From NCBI GenBank assembly GCA_934101425.1, contig CAKOQQ010000003.1:1-64000 (forward strand): 64,000 bases of DNA, read 5' to 3'. The translations under genes were made by a program, and so were the position numbers. The DNA is from an uncultured Bacilli bacterium. Lineage in GTDB: Bacteria > Bacillota_I > Bacilli_A > RF39 > UBA660. Shown here in pieces: positions 1-5,568 of the stretch. Every line of letters starts with the position of its first letter. Position 1 is the stretch's first letter. The notes beneath the pieces are model-generated. The model did not search any database and was not told the DNA's origin. It worked only from the letters and a program-made list of their open reading frames with translations.

Positions 1-215
1 TCATATAGTTCCTTATAACTTTCAAAATTATAATCAGCATCTTCAAGATTTATCTTTATTATTTGATCATCTTTAACACCAGTTTCTTTTAAATAATTTA
101 TAAATAATTCAAATAATGTAGATTTACCACATCTTCTTATCCCAGTAACAACTTTGATTAAATCTTTATCCTTAAACCTTTTTAATTGTTCAAGGTACTC
201 TGTTCTTTCTATCAT
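1..215 (-). CDS. AAA ATPase of the DUF4143 family, N-terminal part (cut by window edge)
   Basis: Reading leftward from an ATG at 215, the protein begins MIERTEYLEQLKRF and contains the P-loop GIRRCGKST near residues 25-33. This is the hallmark start of the AAA_14/DUF4143 ATPases, which carry an N-terminal P-loop ATPase and a C-terminal nuclease-like DUF4143 domain. Only about 71 residues are inside the window, so the C-terminal part is not seen. AGAGGTG precedes the ATG. The gene has its own promoter (see 235-263), so it is probably not just read through from the genes to its right. These proteins are common in accessory regions and their role is poorly known; I infer only nucleotide binding. 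Confidence 0.8.
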   Translation of the reverse strand, partial: MIERTEYLEQLKRFKDKDLIKVVTGIRRCGKSTLFELFINYLKETGVKDDQIIKINLEDADYNFESYKELY

Positions 216-234
216 AGTTTTCACCTCTGCTATA

Positions 235-315
235 AGTATATATTAAATTTGATATAAAGTCAAGTTTTGGAAATATTTTTCCAAAACTATCAAAATTCGA
301 CAAGTTTTGGAAATT
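235..315 (-). promoter_or_regulatory. Sigma-A promoter with repeated TTTCCAAAACTTG boxes
   Basis: On the minus strand TTGACT (263-258) and TATACT (240-235) are 17 bp apart, a good sigma-A promoter for the ATPase gene starting at 215. AGTTTTGGAAA (263-273) and TTTCCAAAACT (278-288) form an 11-bp inverted repeat around 4 bp, and a third copy lies at 303-313. The repeat touches the -35 box, so it looks like an operator. It also overlaps the 3' end of the zinc-ribbon gene. Confidence 0.55.
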
Positions 316-521
316 ATTTTTTTGTTATTTTTATCGTTATCTTTTTCCATTTTGGATAATTCTTCATAATCTTCTTCATATCCTAATCTTCTTAAATAAT
401 CTTTTCCACCATCAACTGCAACTGCACCACATTTACAAAACTTAAAATCATGTCTATATGTTGATTCAATTATATTTCCACACTTTTTACATTTAATTTT
501 ATTAACTATTATCTTATTCAT
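243..521 (-). CDS. Small zinc-ribbon protein (DUF7695-like)
   Basis: The 92-residue protein has a CxxC pair (CKKCG, residues 11-15) and a CxCG pair (CKCG, about 29-32), followed by AVDGGKDYLRRLGYEEDYEEL. That arrangement fits small zinc-ribbon proteins often seen next to phage or accessory genes. The last 20 residues are encoded by the TTTCCAAAACTTG repeats and look like read-through into intergenic DNA, so the original gene may have ended earlier. GGAG precedes the ATG at 521. Its start overlaps the end of the upstream AbiEi gene by 8 bases, suggesting cotranscription. The function is unknown. Confidence 0.6.
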   Translation of the reverse strand: MNKIIVNKIKCKKCGNIIESTYRHDFKFCKCGAVAVDGGKDYLRRLGYEEDYEELSKMEKDNDKNNKKIISKTCRILIVLEKYFQNLTLYQI

Positions 522-1140
522 AAAACCACTCCAATAAATCCATTACTTCTTTTTTAATACCCATTTTATCTGCGTACTTAGAAAGTTTAACAAGATTCTT
601 ATCCTTTCTCTTAATATATTCTCTTAAACTATATTTAATATGTTCATTATCCATTCTTTTTTTAGACCTTATAATATCACATATACATCTTTCAATATCA
701 TATACTCTAACAATATTCCCAAATGGTGTTTTCACTTCCGTTAATCCTAATTCATATATATCATCAGATACATAAAATACATTATGATTTTTCAATTTAA
801 CACTATTATAATTTTTCTTAACAGTTACATCATACTTGCTATCAGGTGCTTTATTTGATAATGCATGAAAATATAATGCAGTCATATGAGAATATATAAC
901 ACCTGGTAAATTCAAATTAAATACATAATAAGAATCTGGAAATTTATTAACATTAAGATATATTCCATTATCAAGTTTTTCTATAATGCCTCTATCTACC
1001 ATAATATTAAGATACATTCTATGAATACCTAATTCAGTTAATTGTTTGGATGTAATATATCCATTATTAACTTTCATTAACTCTTGTATTATCTCAATAT
1101 TACTTTGATTCTTAAACTCCTTTACAGTCATCTTTTCCAT
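514..1140 (-). CDS. AbiEi-type antitoxin/transcriptional regulator
   Basis: The 208-residue protein starts with a winged-helix region (residues about 10-55; NGYITSKQLTELGIHRMYL) followed by a body containing GVIYSHMTALYFHALS. This is the layout of the AbiEi antitoxins of type IV toxin-antitoxin systems, which repress their own operon. I chose the ATG at 1140 because GAGGAG sits 7 bases upstream; the ATG at 1146 would touch it. The usual AbiEii nucleotidyltransferase toxin should lie directly downstream, but a zinc-ribbon protein and a DUF4143 ATPase follow instead. Either the toxin has been lost or this is a stand-alone regulator of the AbiEi family. Confidence 0.75.
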   Translation of the reverse strand: MEKMTVKEFKNQSNIEIIQELMKVNNGYITSKQLTELGIHRMYLNIMVDRGIIEKLDNGIYLNVNKFPDSYYVFNLNLPGVIYSHMTALYFHALSNKAPDSKYDVTVKKNYNSVKLKNHNVFYVSDDIYELGLTEVKTPFGNIVRVYDIERCICDIIRSKKRMDNEHIKYSLREYIKRKDKNLVKLSKYADKMGIKKEVMDLLEWFYE

Positions 1141-1146
1141 ATACAT

Positions 1147-1496
1147 TCTCCTCTTGACTTTTACACCTTTATTTTATATTTTATCAGTATAAATGTCAAT
1201 ATTATGATAAAAATAAAATACTAATAATTTATATAAAAAATTAGTGTTTTTTTAAATTTACGTACCCAGCTTAGTGCCTAAAATAAATCAATATGCATTT
1301 TGTCCTTTATTTTCAACAAAATATAAACTATTTGCTCTCTTCAGGGGTGCCTGCTCTCTTCAGGACAAATAGAACATACCCTTTAAACACTGGGAAAAAC
1401 CAATAAAGTCAAGTATCTAATCGTATCTAAAAATTATGCCCACTTGAATGTGAAGAGAGCAATATTTCGTGATATAATGGTATTGGAAGTGATTAT
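1147..1496. other. Intergenic region upstream of dpnI with repeats
   Basis: No gene is visible in these 350 bases. They contain two direct copies of TGCTCTCTTCA (1333-1343, 1352-1362) and a reverse-complement copy (1451-1461), a CCCTTTAAACACTGGG box (about 1379-1394), and GTATCTAA twice (about 1412-1430). Versions of the last two, and of CTTCAGGGG, recur at 3929-4070 on the far side of the restriction block. Confidence 0.6.
1449..1478 (+). promoter_or_regulatory. dpnI promoter overlapped by a TGAAGAGAGCA box
   Basis: TATAAT lies at 1473-1478, 18 bp after TGTGAA (1449-1454), giving a plausible sigma-A promoter 19 bp before the dpnI start. The TGAAGAGAGCA box (1451-1461) covers the -35 region and has two inverted copies about 90-110 bp upstream, as expected for an operator with distal sites. 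Confidence 0.45.
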
Positions 1497-2273
1497 ATGA
1501 ATTTTGCAATGGATACCAATATTTCAGGTAATTATAAAAATAAATCTCAAAAAGCAAGAGTTATAACAGAAACATGGCTATTAGATAATTTTAAATGCCC
1601 TTTTTGTAATTCTAAGCTAACTCAATATACAGCTAACAATAAATGTGCAGATTACTTTTGTAAGAAATGTAATGAAGACTTTGAATTGAAAACAATTAAA
1701 GGTAAATTCCCAAAGGATAAAATGAATGGAGCTGGTTATAAAGCAACTTTAGATAAAATTAATAGTGATAAATCTTCACATTGGATTTTATTAGAGCATA
1801 ATAATTTTACGGTTAGTGGATTAACATTTATTCCAAAATATTTCTTTTATGATGAAATGATAGAACCAAGAAAAGAATTAAGTGAAACTGCAAAACGTCA
1901 TGGATGGCAAGGATGCAGAATAGCATTAAATATGATTCCATCTTTTGGCAAAATATCCTACATTAAAAATAATAAAGAGGTTGATAAAAAAATTATCAAC
2001 TATAAATTAGGAAAAGCTTCAGCATTTAAAAAATCTGATTTAAAAAATAAGAATTGGAAGCTTGAAGTATTATCTATAGTTGATTCTATTCCTGAAACAA
2101 TTTTCTCTGCTAATAATTTATATGAGTTTATTCCGATGCTTGAAAAAAAGCATCCTGATAATCATCATATAGATGCAAGAATTAGAGAAACACTTCAACA
2201 ACTTAGAAATGAAGGTTATATTAAATTTCTAGATACAGAAGGTTTCAAAGGACTATATCAAAAGTTATTTTAA
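1497..2273 (+). CDS. dpnI: DpnI-type methyl-dependent restriction endonuclease
   Basis: DpnI cuts GATC only when the adenine is methylated, so it attacks DNA from Dam-positive sources. The 258-residue protein matches the pneumococcal DpnI family in length and order: SQKARVITETW near residue 17, a zinc site CPFC...CADYFCKKC (about 34-59), the nuclease core FELKTIKGKF (about 61-70), TAKRHGWQGCRIAL (about 130-143), and a C-terminal winged-helix region with LQQLRNEGYIKFLD that also reads methylated DNA. GGAAGTG precedes the ATG. No partner gene of the DpnI operon (dprA-like or a DpnD-like gene) is seen. The gene is convergent with a type II restriction pair and ends at a shared terminator. The host must lack GATC adenine methylation for this gene to be tolerated if active. 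Confidence 0.93.
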   Translation: MNFAMDTNISGNYKNKSQKARVITETWLLDNFKCPFCNSKLTQYTANNKCADYFCKKCNEDFELKTIKGKFPKDKMNGAGYKATLDKINSDKSSHWILLEHNNFTVSGLTFIPKYFFYDEMIEPRKELSETAKRHGWQGCRIALNMIPSFGKISYIKNNKEVDKKIINYKLGKASAFKKSDLKNKNWKLEVLSIVDSIPETIFSANNLYEFIPMLEKKHPDNHHIDARIRETLQQLRNEGYIKFLDTEGFKGLYQKLF

Positions 2274-2304
2274 AAAAAGCACTGTTTGGTACAACAGTGT
2301 TTTA
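2272..2304. terminator. Bidirectional terminator between dpnI and the type II endonuclease
   Basis: CACTGTT (2280-2286) and AACAGTG (2293-2299) form a stem around TGGTAC, extended by A-T pairs. A-rich and T-rich flanks allow termination on both strands between the two convergent genes. Confidence 0.75.
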
Positions 2305-3018
2305 ATTATGGTCTATAAAATGAATTCCATTTCCATCTATAACCATATGTGCTTTTTCAAATACTCTATTTTGAACATCTTCCATTTCTGCAAGAGCATC
2401 TAAAACAAAATCGTAATTGTCAATTGCATCATTTTTTCTTTGATTGATTATTTCATCATAATCAAGACCTAATTCATTGCAAAAATCCCTTCCTGTCCAT
2501 ACTTCATCAAGTGCAAATGCATTTTTAAAACCACTAATAATTTTTTCTTTGTCAGATTGATTAAATGCACATATTTTATAATCTGTTCTAAATTCTATCA
2601 TAGAACCTAAATGCATTTTGAATTGCTTTAAACTATTTTTTTCACCAGCAGACTTTTTAGTATCAAAAGCATCACCATCTTTTAATTCTATAACATGAGC
2701 TACTTTTCCATTATCATTAATATTGAAAATTAAAAAGTCTGGTTCATGTCCCTCTAATTTGTATGAACTCTTTTTTGTAACTTTCTTAGTGCAAAGAAAA
2801 ACACCGTTTCCCATTTGACCAGAATTAACTTTACTCATAAAGTCATCTAAATCTTCAATATTATTTGCTCTTTCTGTTATTATTTTTTCAAGTTCTGTTC
2901 CATTAGAGATTACAGTAGATTGGACTTTAGTAAAAATATCAGCCATATCTTTATTTCCTAATAATCTTTCATAACCACCAGAACTTGTCTTTGGATTTGA
3001 ATTTCTAATCTTCGCCAT
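2302..3018 (-). CDS. Type II restriction endonuclease (PD-(D/E)xK type)
   Basis: The 238-residue protein overlaps a DNA methyltransferase gene by 14 bases. It carries PDFLIFNIN followed by VIELKDGDAFD (about residues 89-119), which fits the PD...(D/E)xK catalytic core of restriction endonucleases, with an invariant-looking ELKDG. Coupling to the methyltransferase supports a restriction role. I do not recognise the recognition site. The overlap places endonuclease translation after methyltransferase translation, a common safeguard that lets the protecting enzyme be made first. Start: ATG at 3018, inside the end of the methyltransferase gene and preceded by GGAGGAGAC within it. Confidence 0.75.
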   Translation of the reverse strand: MAKIRNSNPKTSSGGYERLLGNKDMADIFTKVQSTVISNGTELEKIITERANNIEDLDDFMSKVNSGQMGNGVFLCTKKVTKKSSYKLEGHEPDFLIFNINDNGKVAHVIELKDGDAFDTKKSAGEKNSLKQFKMHLGSMIEFRTDYKICAFNQSDKEKIISGFKNAFALDEVWTGRDFCNELGLDYDEIINQRKNDAIDNYDFVLDALAEMEDVQNRVFEKAHMVIDGNGIHFIDHN

Positions 3019-3679
3019 ATTCTATGTCTCCTCCTATAAAGTTTCTATTGCATAATTTGCAAGCATTATATACTGAATATCCACCAGAAGCTGGGTCTAA
3101 CACATAATCTCCCTCACTTGTAGTAGCTTCTATTAAATGCTTTTGTAAATCTATAGGTTTTGAATGTGCATGAGTTTTATCTGTTTTTTCCAACCATACA
3201 TCAGGAATTGCATGGTCATTCCAATATCCTTTTGCTTTAACAGGTTTCTTTTGCAATACTATCAAATATTCCGATTTTCTTCTTGTTCTATAACCCATTC
3301 CAATTTTTCCTTTATCCCAAGTTATCATATCTACTAAGTTAAAGTTTGTTTCTTTAAACCAATCAGCAACTCCAGTACATAAGTGAAATTTGTCTACCCA
3401 TAGGAATAAATGTCCACTTGGTAAAAGTACTCTATCTATTTCATTAATAAATTCTATAATGGTTTCTTCACTCATTTGTTGTAAATCATGTCTTGCTTTA
3501 CCTCTGCTTTTTCCCTCGTTACCATATTTTAATTTATCAAGTACACCTCTGTATTGGGGGTCAAAGAATGCAGTTTTTATTGTTTCTGAATTAATATTAT
3601 TTAATAGTTTAATTCCATCTATCTTGTTTTTATAATTTGTTTTACATATTTTTTTATCTATTAAAATATCAGCATTCAT
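3005..3679 (-). CDS. Type II site-specific DNA methyltransferase (beta class)
   Basis: An amino-methyltransferase of 224 residues. The catalytic motif IV appears as FFDPQYRGVLDKL (about residues 38-50), a DPQY variant of (D/N)PP(Y/F), and the SAM-binding motif I appears near the C-terminus as VLDPASGGYSV (about 193-203). Catalysis before SAM binding is the permuted beta-class order. Such enzymes make N6-methyladenine or N4-methylcytosine. It is 5' to, and overlaps, its likely partner endonuclease. GGGAGGA precedes the ATG at 3679. If DpnI nearby is active, this enzyme cannot methylate adenine within GATC. The recognition sequence cannot be read from the protein by eye. Confidence 0.85.
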   Translation of the reverse strand: MNADILIDKKICKTNYKNKIDGIKLLNNINSETIKTAFFDPQYRGVLDKLKYGNEGKSRGKARHDLQQMSEETIIEFINEIDRVLLPSGHLFLWVDKFHLCTGVADWFKETNFNLVDMITWDKGKIGMGYRTRRKSEYLIVLQKKPVKAKGYWNDHAIPDVWLEKTDKTHAHSKPIDLQKHLIEATTSEGDYVLDPASGGYSVYNACKLCNRNFIGGDIEYGED

Positions 3680-3700
3680 ATTTATCCTCCCGTCTAAATC

Positions 3701-3721
3701 ATTATACCATATTTACGTAAA
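3701..3721 (-). promoter_or_regulatory. Extended -10 promoter and TTTACGTAAA palindrome before the methyltransferase
   Basis: On the minus strand TGGTATAAT (extended -10; TATAAT at 3706-3701) lies 22 bp before the ATG. The perfect palindrome TTTACGTAAA (3712-3721) fills the spacer and could bind a repressor, possibly for autoregulation by a dimeric protein. No good -35 box is seen. Confidence 0.45.
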
Positions 3722-4035
3722 TAAATCTCCATAATTAGACAAATTATTCATCTATTTTCACAGACATCACCAGAAGATAGCAACTTTTTATTTTTGGCTC
3801 ATTTTTTTACGAACTATTCGGCATTTGCTAAAATCACTTTTTTAAAATCCAAGATAAATAAACGATTTGCACAATTCTAATAATTCTAAATTCGTATTTT
3901 TTAATACGAAATAATCAGAAGTGCTTCGTATCTAAAACCCCGAAATTCGTATCTAATTCGTATCTAATACAATATAATTGTAATTTTTAAAGATTGGCAA
4001 TCGCCAGCAAACCCTTATAAATACTGGGTTTAGCA

Positions 4036-4061
4036 AAAAATGAGACGTCTTTCGACGTCTC
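4036..4061 (-). terminator. Perfect 8-bp stem with tetraloop and T-tract
   Basis: GAGACGTC (4042-4049) and GACGTCTC (4054-4061) enclose a GAAA tetraloop on the minus strand and are followed by TTTTTT. It is preceded by CCCCCTG on that strand, as in the small RNA candidate at 9866-9959. Confidence 0.7.
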
Positions 4062-4321
4062 TTCAGGGGGCGATTTATAATTATAAGATTATTTAGCATT
4101 TTGTCACATTTTTAACAAAGTGTTTTTTGTTTTATAAATGTATTGATTAGCTAATAAATATTGGAATAATCAGACCTCAAATGAGACAAAGATATTTTAT
4201 TACTAATTTATTGTAATTTGTTACAAATAACACTTTAGGAACCATATTATAAATCCTAAATACTTGACTTTTACCACTAAATAAGTGATTAATACTATAC
4301 CTTTTGAAAGGAGGTATTAGT

Positions 4322-4575
4322 GTGATTGCTAAGAAAATATTGGAGATAGTATTCAAACCATGGTGTTCTAATCAAGATATCATGAGAATAGCAAATGTTT
4401 CTGCATCAACAGCTAGCAAGATTAAACAGTCAATTGAAAAAGAATTTAGAAAGAAAGAACCTAACAAGTTTATGCCTGCCTATTGTATGTCATTAAGTAC
4501 TTTGATCTAGATATAGAGTTTCTTAAATCGATAGCATACTTTGATAAGGAGATTAACGATGGATTATCTAAATAG
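4322..4575 (+). pseudogene. Helix-turn-helix phage-like protein, frameshifted
   Basis: From the GTG at 4322 (GGAGG 8 bases upstream) the first frame gives IAKKILEIVFKPWCSNQDIM and then a helix-turn-helix segment (SASTASKIKQSIEKEFRKK), but stops at 4508-4510. The frame one base back continues without interruption from about 4482 (IKYFDLDIEFLKSIAYFDKE) to a stop at 4573-4575, adjoining the next ATG. Together they look like one protein of about 84 residues broken by an indel near 4480-4490. No slippery heptamer is visible, so I call it broken. Small HTH proteins of this kind occur at the start of phage or integrative-element operons. CACT/AGTG arms at 4275-4287 may be an operator. Confidence 0.6.
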
Positions 4576-4833
4576 ATGTCTTCGCTTGGAAGATATAGAT
4601 TCATAACAATTATTGATGATAATGTTTCTTGTTTAGTTATTATTGTAAATGATGAAAATGGAGATTTAACTATTCCAATTATTACTAGCGCAGATGTTGC
4701 AAAAAAAATAATAAATAATTGTGAAGAAGATTCATTAATGGCTATCAAAGGAAAAATAGATGCCGATGAACACGGTTTAATTATCAAAGCAGATAGACTA
4801 TCTTTTTTAGTTCATAAAGAAAGAGCCGATTAA
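4576..4833 (+). CDS. Small OB-like (SSB-like) protein
   Basis: The 85-residue protein reads GRYRFITIIDDNVSCLVIIV then GDLTIPIITS, MAIKGKIDADEHGLIIKADR. The alternating beta pattern with a late KGKI...LIIKADRLSF segment is like single-stranded-DNA-binding OB folds, but the match is by eye and weak. Its ATG directly follows the stop of the frameshifted HTH gene (TAGATG), so the two were one operon. It ends at a terminator shared with the convergent cassette. Probably part of a decayed phage or integrative element. Confidence 0.5.
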   Translation: MSSLGRYRFITIIDDNVSCLVIIVNDENGDLTIPIITSADVAKKIINNCEEDSLMAIKGKIDADEHGLIIKADRLSFLVHKERAD

Positions 4834-4851
4834 TTTCGACTCTTTTTAAAT
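4819..4851. terminator. Bidirectional terminator between convergent genes
   Basis: AAAGAG...CGA (about 4820-4830) pairs with TCG...CTCTTT around a TTAAT loop with one mismatch, and is followed by T's on the plus strand and A's on the other side. It separates the OB-like gene from the three-gene cassette. Confidence 0.6.
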
Positions 4852-5568
4852 TCTACCAGGATACAATATTTTTAATACCTCATCGATTGTTTTTTTATTA
4901 CTTATTAATTCCTCTTCTAACAGATCCAACTCTTCTAATGACTGACTAATAAAAATAATATTATCATCACAGTCTTTTATATTTAGAAATTGATGAAAAC
5001 CTTTATTTAATTCATCCAATATATGATTAACAAGTTTTTTCTGATACTTCCTTTTTCTGATTTCTCTATATAAAATATATTGATCAGTACACTTTTCAGT
5101 GCTATTTACTGACAAATAATCCTTAGTTATCTTGTCAGATTTATCTTTTATTAAGTTCATAATAAACAAACTATCTCTTGAATAATTGCTATCAATATAA
5201 CCATCACTTTTTGGATAATTCATTTTTTTTAATTGTCTAAGAATCCTTTTCCTTTTAAAAACATTCATAATTTTGTTAGGAAATTTAATTGTTACTACGC
5301 CAATCATTTTTTCTTGTTTGTGATAACTTAATGAAATAATAGCTTTATTATTTTTTTCATAGAAATATATTTTTTGCTTTCCATTTATTAATAAATTATA
5401 TGCAATATGTGTAATTGTATTATCAATATTATGATAATCAATTTTAGTTTTAAGCATGCTATCTTTCTTTTTAAAATCTATATATTTTCTATAATCCATA
5501 TTTAAAGATAATAGTATGTTTTCTACAAAATCTCTGATAAATAAGGTATATAATAAACTATTTTCCAT
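4846..5568 (-). CDS. Unrecognised 240-residue protein, third gene of the cassette
   Basis: I do not recognise this protein. It is Lys/Ile/Asp-rich and soluble-looking, with a charged mid region (FKRKRILRQLKKMNYPKSDG) and an acidic C-terminal helix (QSLEELDLLEEELISNKKT). Its start (ATG at 5568) lies inside the end of the 820-residue membrane protein gene, an 11-base overlap that implies translational coupling. It is the last gene before a terminator. Coupling to a membrane protein and position in a restriction-rich island make a role in the same system likely; nothing in the sequence gives the activity. Confidence 0.6.
   Translation of the reverse strand: MENSLLYTLFIRDFVENILLSLNMDYRKYIDFKKKDSMLKTKIDYHNIDNTITHIAYNLLINGKQKIYFYEKNNKAIISLSYHKQEKMIGVVTIKFPNKIMNVFKRKRILRQLKKMNYPKSDGYIDSNYSRDSLFIMNLIKDKSDKITKDYLSVNSTEKCTDQYILYREIRKRKYQKKLVNHILDELNKGFHQFLNIKDCDDNIIFISQSLEELDLLEEELISNKKTIDEVLKILYPGRI

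Larger units (their letters stand above)
3680..4303. other. 624-base noncoding region with repeats and a short terminated transcript
   Basis: I see no gene. GTATCTAA occurs three times (3929-3967). Hairpins include TGGC/GCCA (3995-4006) and AAACCC/GGGTTT (4009-4031). On the minus strand GTGACA (4107-4102) and TATAAT (4085-4080), 16 bp apart, could start a very short RNA (about 4073-4036) that reads CCCCCTGAAG and then a perfect terminator stem. CAAAGATATTTTA at about 4185 recurs near 9818. Confidence 0.5.

Noticed and set aside
4322..4575. Programmed ribosomal frameshift in the small HTH gene
   Set aside because: No slippery heptamer or downstream stem was seen at the shift; an indel is simpler.
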